DNA from: Streptomyces himalayensis subsp. himalayensis
GTDB lineage: Bacteria > Actinomycetota > Actinomycetes > Streptomycetales > Streptomycetaceae
Assembly: GCF_013778455.1 (NCBI RefSeq)
Contig: NZ_JACEHE010000002.1
Span: 124,001-188,000, forward strand
DNA length: 64,000 bases
Reading direction: 5' to 3'
The notes beneath the pieces were generated by a model that made no database searches, had not been told where the DNA came from, and saw only the letters and a program-made list of their open reading frames with translations. Shown piece by piece: positions 25,853 through 34,226 of this stretch. Position 1 is the first letter of the stretch. The number at the start of each line of letters is the position of its first letter. The position numbers and the translations under genes were made by a program.

Positions 25853-26041
25853 ATGGGCTGGACGCACGACTACAGTGACGCAGCACGAAACCGCCGCTCG
25901 GCCGCGGGGCTGAACAGTCATCAGGAGGGCGGCCCGCAACATGCGGGTCCCGACGATTCCTCCCAGGTGATCGGCATTCCCCGCATCCTCCGCCGCAGGG
26001 CCCGCTGGGTCTCGGCGCGCCTGCGGCATACGCGCGGCTAG
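25853..26041 (+). CDS. hypothetical 62-residue protein
   Basis: MGWTHDYSDAARNRRSAAGL... The codons are about 80% G/C at third positions, which supports coding, but there is no clear RBS. The protein is hydrophilic, basic at the C-terminus (RRRARWVSARLRHTRG) and shows no known domain. It stands alone in a 510-bp gap between the hydrolase and the MarP-like gene. It may be a genuine small gene or chance. Confidence 0.45.
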   Translation: MGWTHDYSDAARNRRSAAGLNSHQEGGPQHAGPDDSSQVIGIPRILRRRARWVSARLRHTRG

Positions 26042-26188
26042 CCGCGGCGGCATACGCGCGGCGGCCTGCGGCTCCTCCGGCATCCCGGACGTACGGGCTT
26101 CCTCTGCAGGGCACACGCCTGCTCCAGGCACACCCGTGCACAGGGCGCACCTCGCTACAGACGCACCCTGCTACGGGAGAGACGCCTG

Positions 26189-27388
26189 CTACAGCGCGCA
26201 CTCCTGGCTGTCGACCTGCTGGTTCGCGGTGCGGCCCCGGTTGACGTCCTGACGCACCTCGTCCGCGGTGAGCGCATAGCCCGTGTCGGGGTCGTCGAGC
26301 GACTTGGCGAAGACCACGCCGTAGACCTTGCCGTCCGGGGTGAGCAGTGGGCCGCCGGAGTTGCCCTGGCGCACCGTCGCGTAGAGCGAGTACACATCGC
26401 GGCTCACTGTGCCGCGGTGGTAGATGTCGGGGCCGTTGGCCGGGATGCGGGCGCGCACGCGCGCGGGACGCACGTCGTACGAGCCGTTCTCCGGGAAGCC
26501 GGCGACGATCGCGTTGCTGCCGCTGGTGGCGTCGGTGGACGTGAACTTCAGTGCGGGCGCATTCAGGTTCGGGACGTCCAGTACGGCGATGTCCCGCTGC
26601 CAGTCGTAGAGCACGACCGTGGCGTCGTAGAGCTTGCCCTTGCCGCCTATCTGCACGGTGGGCTCGTCCACGCCGCCGACCACATGGGCGTTGGTCATGA
26701 CGCGGCGGTCGGAGAAGACGAAGCCGGTTCCTTCGAGGACCTTGCCGCAGCTCTCCGCGGTGCCGAGGACCTTGACGATGGAGCGCTGGGCGCGGGCCGC
26801 CACCGGGCTGTCGGCGAGGGCCGGGTCAGGCGCCTGCACCTCGTTGATCGGCTCGTTCGAGAACGGGCTGAAGACCTGCGGGAAGCCGTTCTGCGCGAGG
26901 ACCGAGGAGAAGTCCGCGAACCAGGTGTCCGCCTGATCGGGCAGCGCCCGGGAAACGCCCTGCAGCACCTTGGAGTTGCGGACTTCCTTGCCGAGCGTCG
27001 GCAATGTCGTGCCCGCGAGGGCCGAGCCGATGAGCCAGGCCACCAGCAGCATCGCCACCACGTTGACCAGGGCCCCGCCCGTGGCGTCCAGGGCGCGGGC
27101 AGGGGACCACGTGATGTACCGGCGGAGCTTGTTGCCGAGATGCGTGGTGAACGCCTGGCCGACGGAGGCACAGACGATGACCACGACGACCGCGACGACG
27201 GCGGCCGTGGTCGTCACCTGTGCACCTTCCGTCACCTCGTTCCAGATGACGGGCAGGAGGTAGACCGCGACGAGACCGCCGCCGAGGAAGCCGATCACCG
27301 ACAGGATGCCGACGACGAACCCCTGGCGGTAGCCCACGACCGCGAACCACACCGCGGCGATCAGCAACAGGATGTCCAGCACGTTCAC
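26189..27388 (-). CDS. MarP-like membrane serine protease (CvpA plus trypsin fold)
   Basis: 399 aa. Residues about 1-130 hold four hydrophobic helices of a CvpA-type domain (GYRQGFVVGILSVIGFLGGG). About 195-385 is a trypsin-like protease with catalytic His in MTNAHVVGG, Asp in DIAVLDV and Ser in RQGNSGGPLL. Two Cys (ESCGK, SQEC) may form the regulatory disulfide known in mycobacterial MarP. The M. tuberculosis homologue protects the cell against acid in the periplasm. The order MarP-CoA pyrophosphatase-nth-crp is conserved in actinobacteria. Confidence 0.92.
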   Translation of the reverse strand: MNVLDILLLIAAVWFAVVGYRQGFVVGILSVIGFLGGGLVAVYLLPVIWNEVTEGAQVTTTAAVVAVVVVIVCASVGQAFTTHLGNKLRRYITWSPARALDATGGALVNVVAMLLVAWLIGSALAGTTLPTLGKEVRNSKVLQGVSRALPDQADTWFADFSSVLAQNGFPQVFSPFSNEPINEVQAPDPALADSPVAARAQRSIVKVLGTAESCGKVLEGTGFVFSDRRVMTNAHVVGGVDEPTVQIGGKGKLYDATVVLYDWQRDIAVLDVPNLNAPALKFTSTDATSGSNAIVAGFPENGSYDVRPARVRARIPANGPDIYHRGTVSRDVYSLYATVRQGNSGGPLLTPDGKVYGVVFAKSLDDPDTGYALTADEVRQDVNRGRTANQQVDSQECAL

Positions 27389-27504
27389 CGATTCAAGCCT
27401 CGCCTCGCATTGCGGCCGCCGTCTCCTGGCCGGGGCCCCGAGGGCCCGCGGCTTCAGCGGCCGATGTCAGGTCCCCGGGATCACACATCACGTACGCCAG
27501 CCTG

Positions 27505-28221
27505 TCACGCACGCCAGTCGAGCGGGACCTGCTTATTGGTGTCCCAAGGGCGCTCCCAGCCCGAGTAGTGAAGGATCCGGTCGATCACTCCGGCCGTAAA
27601 ACCCCAGACCAGAGCCGATGCGACCAGGAACGCTGGACCTCGGTGACCGCTCGGGTGCACTGTCGTCGCACGGTTGTCCGGGTCCGTGAGATCCGCCACG
27701 GGGACCGTGAAGACACGGGCCGTCTCGGCCGGATCGACGACGCCGACCGGTGACGGCTCGCGCCACCAGCCCAGCACGGGTGTGACGACGAAGCGGCTCA
27801 CCGGGATGTACAGCTTCGGCAGGACGCCGAAGAGCTGGACGCCGCGCGGGTCGAGTCCGGTCTCCTCCTCGGCCTCGCGCAGGGCGGCGCGCAGCGGCCC
27901 CACGGTCGCCGGATCGCCGTCCTCCGGGTCCAGGGCGCCCCCGGGGAAGGACGGCTGCCCGGCATGCGACCTGAGGGAGCCGGCGCGCTCCATCAGCAGC
28001 AGCTCGGGGCCGCGCTCGCCCTCGCCGAACAGGATCAGTACGGCCGACTGGCGGCCCGCGCCATCCTCAGGCGGCAGAAAGCGGCTGAGCTGCCGCGGCT
28101 GCACCGACTCGGCGGCGCTCACCACGGGCGCCAGCCACTCGGGCAGGCCCTCGGCACTCACCGCCGGCGGGCCGTCCTGATCCCAGGCCCTGCTGGTGTC
28201 CATGTGGCTCGCGTGCGTCAT
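27505..28221 (-). CDS. Nudix hydrolase, CoA pyrophosphatase-like
   Basis: 238 aa from ATG 28221. The NuCoA family signature LRSHAGQPSFPGGALDPEDG precedes the Nudix box, which continues as REAEEETGLDPRG (all metal-binding Glu present). Such enzymes cleave CoA or its derivatives. The best RBS (GGGGGTGG) favours 28221; ATG 28203 and the frame start at 28260 are alternatives. It lies between nth and the MarP-like gene on the minus strand, probably in one transcription unit. Confidence 0.87.
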   Translation of the reverse strand: MTHASHMDTSRAWDQDGPPAVSAEGLPEWLAPVVSAAESVQPRQLSRFLPPEDGAGRQSAVLILFGEGERGPELLLMERAGSLRSHAGQPSFPGGALDPEDGDPATVGPLRAALREAEEETGLDPRGVQLFGVLPKLYIPVSRFVVTPVLGWWREPSPVGVVDPAETARVFTVPVADLTDPDNRATTVHPSGHRGPAFLVASALVWGFTAGVIDRILHYSGWERPWDTNKQVPLDWRA

Positions 28222-28306
28222 CGCCACCCCCGTCCCTCTGAACACAACGCCGGCGGCCATGCGGATGGTTCCACCGGACGGGTCGCGGACGGTGCCGTCA
28301 GCCCCC

Positions 28307-29722
28307 TCATTCGGCCCCCAGCGGTGGCGCGGGCCGGCCCGGATAGTCCGGGGGCGGCTTGAGGCGCTGACCCGGCATGCCGCCCTTTTCGTACTTCAGC
28401 AGCTTCTTCGCCTTCTCGGGGTCCGTCTCGCCCTCTCCGTACGCCGGGCAGAGCGGGGCGATGGGGCAGGCGCCGCAGGCCGGCCTGCGGGAGTGGCAGA
28501 TGCGCCGGCCGTGGAAGATCACGCGGTGCGAGAGCATCGTCCACTCGCTCTTCGGGAACAGCGCTCCGACGGCCGCCTCGACCTTGTCCGGGTCCGTCTC
28601 GTCGGTCCACTTCCAGCGGCGGACGAGCCGGCCGAAGTGGGTGTCGACGGTGAGTCCCGGGACGCCGAAGGCGTTGCCGAGCACGACGAAGGCGGTCTTG
28701 CGGCCCACTCCGGGGAGCTTCACCAAGTCCTCGAGCCGACCCGGGACTTCGCCTCCGAACTCATCCCGCAGGGCGGTTGCGATGCCCATGATCGACTTGG
28801 TCTTGGCGCGGAAGAAACCCGTCGGCCGGATGAGCTCCTCGACCTCTTCGGGGTTGGCCGCGGCCAGGTCCTCCGGGGTCGGGTACTTGGCGAAGAGCGC
28901 GGGCGTGGTCTGGTTCACCCGCAGGTCCGTGGTCTGGGCGGAGAGGACGGTCGCGAGCAGGAGCTGGAAGGGGTTCTCGAAGTCGAGCTCGGGGTGGGCG
29001 TACGGATAGACGTCGGCGAGCTCGCGGTTGATACGGCGGGCGCGGCGGACGAGCGCGGTACGGGACTCGGGCTTGGCGGCCTTGGTCGCCGGGGCGCTCT
29101 TGGCAGGGGCGGCGGTACTCGCGGGGGCGCTCTTGCCGGGCGCCGCCTTCTTGGCTGCCGCCTTCTTGGCTGCGGCCGCTCCCTTGGCGGCCACCGTCCC
29201 CTTGGCGACTACCGGTGCTTTCACGGCAGCCGTCTTCTTCTCGACCGTCGCCTTCTTCGCGGCCACCGTTCCGTTCCCGGCAGCCGTTCCCTTCACGTCC
29301 GCCGTCTTCTTCGCGGCCACCGTTCCGTTCCCGGCAGCCGTTCCCTTCACGTCCGCCGTCTTCTTCGCGGCCACCGTTTCCTTCCCGGCAGCCGTTCCCT
29401 TCACGTCCGCCGTCTTCTTCGCGGCCACCGTTCCCTTCCCGACAGCCGCTTCCTTCACGTCCGCCGTCTTCTTCGCGGCCGTCGCCTTCTTCGCGGCCGT
29501 CGCCTTCTTCGCAACCGCGACCTTCTTCGCCGCGGTGCCTGTCGCCTTCTTCGCCGCGGCCTTGGTCGGCGTCGGCTGCCCGGCCGCTCCATCCGGCGTC
29601 GGATTTGTCGCTTTTGTCGCATTCTCTGGCTCGGCGGCGACCTGTTCGCCCATAGCGGAATTACGGCGTACAACCACCGGCCCAGCCCCCTCTGCCCGTG
29701 CTCTCACTGGCGTTTTGGACAC
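28307..29722 (-). CDS. nth: endonuclease III with a long histone-H1-like N-terminal tail
   Basis: 471 aa; residues about 225-460 are a full Nth glycosylase/AP lyase: helix-hairpin-helix [12 protein letters not shown] with catalytic Lys, VDTHFGRL with catalytic Asp, and the [4Fe-4S] loop [17 protein letters not shown]. The first 215 residues are Lys/Ala/Thr-rich, like the tail of histone H1 or HupS, and include 18-residue tandem repeats. Such a tail should bind DNA non-specifically and help the enzyme find oxidised pyrimidines. GTG 29722 is the longest start; ATG 29653 is an alternative. No strong RBS is seen at either. Confidence 0.92.
   Translation of the reverse strand: MSKTPVRARAEGAGPVVVRRNSAMGEQVAAEPENATKATNPTPDGAAGQPTPTKAAAKKATGTAAKKVAVAKKATAAKKATAAKKTADVKEAAVGKGTVAAKKTADVKGTAAGKETVAAKKTADVKGTAAGNGTVAAKKTADVKGTAAGNGTVAAKKATVEKKTAAVKAPVVAKGTVAAKGAAAAKKAAAKKAAPGKSAPASTAAPAKSAPATKAAKPESRTALVRRARRINRELADVYPYAHPELDFENPFQLLLATVLSAQTTDLRVNQTTPALFAKYPTPEDLAAANPEEVEELIRPTGFFRAKTKSIMGIATALRDEFGGEVPGRLEDLVKLPGVGRKTAFVVLGNAFGVPGLTVDTHFGRLVRRWKWTDETDPDKVEAAVGALFPKSEWTMLSHRVIFHGRRICHSRRPACGACPIAPLCPAYGEGETDPEKAKKLLKYEKGGMPGQRLKPPPDYPGRPAPPLGAE
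29270..29485 (-). repeat. four 54-bp tandem units encoding the Nth tail
   Basis: Unit product [18 protein letters not shown]. Three near-identical copies span 29270-29431 and a diverged one spans 29432-29485; a partial copy ([12 protein letters not shown]) follows. Unit number is likely to vary between strains. Confidence 0.9.
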
Positions 29723-29824
29723 CCGACCAGCCTAAAGCCAGCAACTGACATCCGCCTTGGACCCGGCGGACCGGCCCCCGATTGGCCCCCTCCCGCACAG
29801 CTTGCGACGCGGGTGCGGCAGACT

Positions 29825-29838
29825 TGTGACTGATCACA
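29825..29838 (+). promoter_or_regulatory. Crp-like palindrome upstream of crp
   Basis: TGTGACTGATCACA, 67 bp before the crp start. It approximates the GTG-N6-GNCAC motif remembered for Streptomyces Crp (here GTG-N6-CACAC), so autoregulation is plausible. Confidence 0.5.
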
Positions 29839-29904
29839 CTATTTGGACCGTCCGGCAAAATGGGGAGCACGGTCCCCTGATGCAGGTCGACAAGGAGAGA
29901 ACTC

Positions 29905-30579
29905 GTGGACGACGTTCTGCGGCGCGCCCCGCTCTTCGCGGCGCTCGATGACGAGCAGGCCGCGGAGCTCCGCGCCTCCATGAGTGAGGTGACCCTCGCC
30001 CGAGGTGACTCGCTCTTCCACGAGGGCGACCCCGGTGACCGCCTCTACGTGGTCATGGAAGGCAAGGTCAAACTCCACCGCACGTCCCCCGACGGCCGCG
30101 AGAACATGCTGGCCGTCCTGGGCCCCGGCGAGCTCATCGGCGAGCTGTCGCTGTTCGATCCGGGCCCGCGTACGGCGACCGCCACCGCCCTCACCGAGGT
30201 CAAGCTGCTGGGCCTCGGCCACGGCGACCTCCAGCCGTGGCTGAACGCACGCCCGGAGGTGGCCGCCGCGCTGCTGCGCGCCGTCGCCCGGCGCCTGCGC
30301 AAGACCAACGACCAGATGTCCGACCTGGTCTTCTCGGACGTCCCGGGCCGTGTGGCCCGAGCGCTCCTGGACCTGTCGCGCCGCTTCGGTGTGCAGTCCG
30401 AGGAGGGCATCCACGTCGTGCACGACCTGACGCAGGAGGAGCTCGCCCAGCTGGTCGGTGCCTCCCGCGAGACGGTCAACAAGGCGCTCGCGGACTTCGC
30501 GGGCCGCGGCTGGCTCCGCCTGGAGGCCCGCGCCGTGATCCTGCTGGACGTGGAGCGGCTCGCCAAGCGCTCGCGCTGA
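29905..30579 (+). CDS. crp: cAMP receptor protein Crp
   Basis: 224 aa from GTG 29905, with AGGAGA upstream. The cyclic-nucleotide domain (about residues 8-120) has GELIGELSLFDPGPRTATATA, the phosphate-binding cassette with Glu and Arg-Thr. The winged helix carries TQEELAQLVGASRETVNKAL, the recognition helix of Crp/Fnr proteins. In S. coelicolor Crp controls germination and antibiotic synthesis. It stands between nth (divergent) and the MBL-fold gene (convergent), with a strong terminator 26 bp after the stop. Confidence 0.96.
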   Translation: MDDVLRRAPLFAALDDEQAAELRASMSEVTLARGDSLFHEGDPGDRLYVVMEGKVKLHRTSPDGRENMLAVLGPGELIGELSLFDPGPRTATATALTEVKLLGLGHGDLQPWLNARPEVAAALLRAVARRLRKTNDQMSDLVFSDVPGRVARALLDLSRRFGVQSEEGIHVVHDLTQEELAQLVGASRETVNKALADFAGRGWLRLEARAVILLDVERLAKRSR

Positions 30580-30605
30580 CGCGCGGTCGTCTCTCGACGT
30601 TACGG

Positions 30606-30643
30606 CGACGGGGTCCCGCCCAACCGTGGGCGGGACCCCGTCG
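30606..30643. terminator. 17-bp perfect hairpin between convergent crp and MBL genes
   Basis: CGACGGGGTCCCGCCCA pairs perfectly with its complement over loop ACCG. It can terminate transcripts from both sides. Confidence 0.88.
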
Positions 30644-30721
30644 TGCGTGCCGGAACCAGGCACCAGGCACCAGGGACCAGGCGCGCCGCGCGTACCGACG
30701 TGCCACGGGTCTCCGGACCGG

Positions 30722-31552
30722 CTAGATCAGCCCGTGCTCCCGCAGATAGTCCAGCTGCGCCCTGACGGACAGTTCGGCGGCCGGCCACAGGGAGCGGTCC
30801 ACGTCGGCGTACACGTGGGCCACGATCTCGGAAGCCGTGCGATGGCCGTCTTCGACAGCCGTCTCGACCTGCGCGAGCCGGTGGGCGCGGTGCGCGAGGT
30901 AGAACTCGACGGCGCCCTGGGCGTCCTCGAGCACCGGCCCGTGGCCGGGCAGCACCGTGTGAACGCCGTCGTCGACGGTGAGGGAGCGCAGCCGGCGCAG
31001 AGAGTCCAGATAGTCGCCCAGCCGCCCGTCCGGGTGAGCCACCACGGTCGTGCCGCGGCCCAGGATCGTGTCCCCCGTGAGCACCGCGCGGTCGGCCGGC
31101 AGATGGAAGCAGAGCGAGTCGGCGGTGTGCCCAGGGGTCGGTACGACGCGCATCTCCAGCCCGTCGAGGCGCACGACGTCCCCCGCGGCCAGGCCCTCGT
31201 CGCCGAGCCGCAGGGCGGGGTCGAGGGCACGTACCTTCGTGCCCGTCAGCTCCGCGAAGCGCGCCGCGCCCTCCGCGTGGTCCGGATGTCCGTGCGTGAG
31301 CAGTGTCAGCGCGACCCGCTTGCCCGCCTGCTCGGCGGTCTCGATCACATGGCGCAGGTGCGCGTCGTCCAGCGGGCCAGGGTCGATGACCACTGCGAGC
31401 GCGGAGTCCGGTTCGGAGACGATCCAGGTGTTCGTCCCGTCGAGCGTCATCGCCGAGGCGTTGGGGGCGAGGACGTTGACGGCACGTTCGGTCGCGGGGC
31501 CGGAGAGCACCCCGCCGCGGGGCTGGCCCGGGAGAGCGGTGGCGTCGGTCAT
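30722..31552 (-). CDS. MBL-fold metallo-hydrolase (LACTB2-like)
   Basis: 276 aa. Zinc motif LTHGHPDHAEG (HxHxDH), then VVPTPGHTADSLCF, LTGDTILG and VLPGHGPV supply the remaining His/Asp ligands. The C-terminal 60 residues form the winged-helix extension of the LACTB2/glyoxalase-II-like group (HRTASEIVAHVYADVD). Hydrolysis of a phosphodiester or thioester is expected. The start ATG 31552 overlaps the Nudix stop (ATGA), so the two form an operon. Confidence 0.9.
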   Translation of the reverse strand: MTDATALPGQPRGGVLSGPATERAVNVLAPNASAMTLDGTNTWIVSEPDSALAVVIDPGPLDDAHLRHVIETAEQAGKRVALTLLTHGHPDHAEGAARFAELTGTKVRALDPALRLGDEGLAAGDVVRLDGLEMRVVPTPGHTADSLCFHLPADRAVLTGDTILGRGTTVVAHPDGRLGDYLDSLRRLRSLTVDDGVHTVLPGHGPVLEDAQGAVEFYLAHRAHRLAQVETAVEDGHRTASEIVAHVYADVDRSLWPAAELSVRAQLDYLREHGLI

Positions 31553-32424
31553 GTGGCGGGTCCCCGGGTCGGGATCGGGATGGACTTGGTGAACTCGTCG
31601 TGCCCCGGCCAGGTCAGGACCACGTTGCCGTCCTCCAGACGGGCCTGGGCCAGCACCGGCGTCATGTCGCAGGAGGGCGCGGCGGCCAGCGCCTCGGCCG
31701 CCGAGTCGTACGCGGCGAGCCGGCGCAGCATCGCGATGGTCGGCGGCATCATCAGCAACTCGCCCGCGTCGTATCGGGCGGCTGCCTCGGCGGGGCGGAT
31801 CCACACGGTGCGGTCGGCCTCCAGGGAGGCGTGGAGGGTGCGCTGGCCCTCGGGGAGCGCGGCCACGAAGAACCACGTGTCGTAGCGGCGCGGTTCGAAC
31901 TCGGGCGTGACCCATCGGCCCCAGGCGCCGAGCAGATCCGAGCGCAGGGCCAGGCCGCGGCGGTCCAGGAACTCGGCGAAGGACAGGTCACGGCCGATCA
32001 GCGCGACGCGGTCCGCCTCCCAGTCCTCGCCGGTGATGTCCCCCACGACGGTGTCCGCGGTCGGCCCGGCGAGCAGGACGCCCGCCTCCTCGTACGTCTC
32101 GCGCACCGCCGCGCAGACGATGGCCTGCGCGGACGCCTCGTCAACGCCGAGGCGGGCCGCCCACTCCGCGCGCGTGGGGCCGGCCCAGCGGACCAGGCGG
32201 TCGTCGTCGCGCGGGTCGACACCGCCGCCCGGATATGCGTACGCGCCTCCGGCGAAGGCCATGGAGGCGCGCCTGCGCAGCATATGGACGGCAGGGCCGC
32301 CGTCGCCGTCCCTCAGCAGCATGACGGTGGCGGCCCGGCGCGGGGTCGCCGGGGTGAGCTCGCCGCTCGCCAGGGCGCGGATGAGGCCGGGCCACTCCGG
32401 TGGGTACCACTGACCATTTGCCAT
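31549..32424 (-). CDS. Nudix hydrolase, NUDT19-like
   Basis: 291 aa. The Nudix box is stretched by an insertion: GGGVDPRDDD ... VCAAVRETYEEAGVLL, with the REx2EE core intact, as in NUDT19/RP2p-type CoA diphosphatases. The remainder has helical segments and the PGHDEFTKS tail. The start is ATG 32424 in MANGQWYPPEWPGL. It is the first gene of the Nudix-MBL pair. The substrate, possibly acyl-CoA, is inferred from the family only. Confidence 0.82.
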   Translation of the reverse strand: MANGQWYPPEWPGLIRALASGELTPATPRRAATVMLLRDGDGGPAVHMLRRRASMAFAGGAYAYPGGGVDPRDDDRLVRWAGPTRAEWAARLGVDEASAQAIVCAAVRETYEEAGVLLAGPTADTVVGDITGEDWEADRVALIGRDLSFAEFLDRRGLALRSDLLGAWGRWVTPEFEPRRYDTWFFVAALPEGQRTLHASLEADRTVWIRPAEAAARYDAGELLMMPPTIAMLRRLAAYDSAAEALAAAPSCDMTPVLAQARLEDGNVVLTWPGHDEFTKSIPIPTRGPAT

Positions 32425-32547
32425 GGCCGGAGGCTAACCCGTGGCGGGCGAATGTTCGAGGGGCATGATCGGCCGTGCCGCACCGCCGGGCGGCACACGC
32501 CACAACGTCTCAGCCCTCGTCCGTACGGCCCGTAGGCCCGTCAGGTC

Positions 32548-33021
32548 TCAGCCCTCGTCCGTGAGCTCCACCTGGATCTCGACCTCCACCGGAGCGTCCA
32601 GCGGCAGCACCGCGACACCGACGGCGCTGCGCGCATGCACGCCCTTCTCGCCGAGGACCTCGCCGAGCAGCTCGCTGGCGCCGTTGAGCACGGCGGGCTG
32701 GCCCGTGAAGTCGGGGGCGGAGGCGACGAAGCCGACCACCTTCACGACGCGTGCGATCCGGTCGAGGTCGCCGGTCACCGACTTGACCGCGGCCAGGGCG
32801 TTCAGCGCACACGTACGGGCCAGGTCACGGGCCTCCTCGGGTGTGACCTCCGCGCCGACCTTCCCGGTGACCGGAAGCTTGCCCTGCACCATCGGGAGCT
32901 GGCCCGCGGTGTAGACGTAGACGCCGGTCCGGACGGCGGGCTGGTAGGCGGCGAGCGGCGGCACGACTTCGGGCAGGGTCAGCCCGAGCTCGGCGATCCG
33001 CGCCTCGACGGCCCCGCTCAC
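32548..33021 (-). CDS. RidA-family (YjgF-like) protein
   Basis: 157 aa from GTG 33021, which overlaps the DUF4177 stop (GTGA). Pattern AAYQPAVRTGVYVYTAGQLP, GKVGAEVTPEEARDLARTCALNAL and FTGQPAVLNGASELL fits the divergent RidA subgroup common in actinobacteria. The usual substrate Arg near the C-terminus is replaced (ARSAVGVAVLPLDAPVEVE has Arg only in HARSAVG), so imine deaminase activity is uncertain. Confidence 0.85.
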   Translation of the reverse strand: MSGAVEARIAELGLTLPEVVPPLAAYQPAVRTGVYVYTAGQLPMVQGKLPVTGKVGAEVTPEEARDLARTCALNALAAVKSVTGDLDRIARVVKVVGFVASAPDFTGQPAVLNGASELLGEVLGEKGVHARSAVGVAVLPLDAPVEVEIQVELTDEG

Positions 33022-33176
33022 GCGGTCTTCTCGCGCTTCAGATAAGCCACCAGCTGCTCGGGGTTCGGCCCGGGCACGACCTGGACGAGCTCCCAGCCGT
33101 CCTCGCCCCAGGTGTCCAGAATCTGCTTTGTCGCGTGCACGAGAAGAGGCACGGTCGCGTATTCCCACTTGGTCAT
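33018..33176 (-). CDS. DUF4177 family small protein
   Basis: 52 aa, MTKWEYATVPLLVHATKQIL ... LREKTA-type end (LKREKTA). KWEYATVPLL and GWELVQVVPG are typical DUF4177 strands. Its stop overlaps the RidA start by GTGA, so the two are co-translated. Function is unknown; in Streptomyces this pair sits beside the ArsA-like genes. Confidence 0.8.
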   Translation of the reverse strand: MTKWEYATVPLLVHATKQILDTWGEDGWELVQVVPGPNPEQLVAYLKREKTA

Positions 33177-33248
33177 GTGGCCGACTGTAGCCGCCCTGAA
33201 CGGTGGCCTCGTGCGTAGCCCGGTCCGTCACTGGTTAGGCTCGAAGAC

Positions 33249-34226
33249 GTGAGCAGGCTCCAGGTCGTCAGCGGCAAGGGCGGTACCGGCAAGACCACGG
33301 TGGCCGCAGCCCTCGCGCTCGCCCTCGCGACCGAGGGAAAGCGCACCCTCCTGGTCGAGGTCGAGGGCAGACAGGGCATCGCGCAGCTCTTCGAGACGGA
33401 AGCCCTTCCGTACGAGGAGCGCAAGATCGCGGTGGCTCCCGGGGGCGGGGAGGTGTACGCCCTGGCCATCGACCCCGAGCTGGCGCTGCTCGACTACCTC
33501 CAGATGTTCTACAAGATGGGCGGCGCCGGCCGCGCGCTCAAGAAGCTCGGCGCCATCGACTTCGCGACCACCATCGCGCCCGGCCTGCGCGACGTGCTCC
33601 TCACCGGCAAGGCCTGCGAGGCGGTCCGCCGCAAGGACAAGCGCGGCCGCTTCGTGTACGACTACGTGGTGATGGACGCGCCGCCGACCGGCCGCATCAC
33701 CCGCTTCCTGAACGTGAACGACGAGGTCGCGGGCCTGGCGAAGATCGGCCCTATACACAATCAGGCGCAGGCCGTCATGCGGGTCATCAAGTCGCCCGAG
33801 ACCGAGGTGCATCTGGTGACGCTGCTCGAGGAGATGCCGGTCCAGGAGACGGCGGACGGCATCGGCGAGCTGCGTGCCGCGCAGCTGCCGGTGGGGCGGA
33901 TCATGGTGAACATGGTGCGGCCCGCCCTCCTCGACGAGGCCTCTCTGGAGCTCGCGCAGAGCGTGCCGCGGACCGCCCTCGCCAAGACGCTGTCGTCGGC
34001 CGGCCTCGGCGGCGCGCGCCGCGGCGGACTCGCTGAGCGTCTCGTGGGCCCGCTGCTCGAACAGGCCGAGGAGTACGCCGAGCGGTACGCCTTGGAGCGC
34101 GACCAGCGCGCCGTACTGGCCGAGCTCGGTCTGCCGCTGCACGAACTGCCGCTGCTCACCGAGGGAATGGACCTGGCAGGCCTCTACCGGCTCTCCACGG
34201 AACTGCGGAAGCAAGGGATCTCATGA
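33249..34226 (+). CDS. ArsA/Get3-like anion-transporting ATPase, first of pair
   Basis: 325 aa, GTG start. Walker A SGKGGTGKTTVAAALAL (residues 8-24, deviant Lys) and switch region VVMDAPPTGRITRFL. It is shorter than E. coli ArsA and has a single ATPase domain, and lacks the arsenite-binding Cys triad. Its stop overlaps the second ATPase (ATGA); the two may form a heterodimer that resembles one two-domain ArsA. wblA lies just beyond on the other strand, as in other Streptomyces. Confidence 0.87.
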   Translation: MSRLQVVSGKGGTGKTTVAAALALALATEGKRTLLVEVEGRQGIAQLFETEALPYEERKIAVAPGGGEVYALAIDPELALLDYLQMFYKMGGAGRALKKLGAIDFATTIAPGLRDVLLTGKACEAVRRKDKRGRFVYDYVVMDAPPTGRITRFLNVNDEVAGLAKIGPIHNQAQAVMRVIKSPETEVHLVTLLEEMPVQETADGIGELRAAQLPVGRIMVNMVRPALLDEASLELAQSVPRTALAKTLSSAGLGGARRGGLAERLVGPLLEQAEEYAERYALERDQRAVLAELGLPLHELPLLTEGMDLAGLYRLSTELRKQGIS

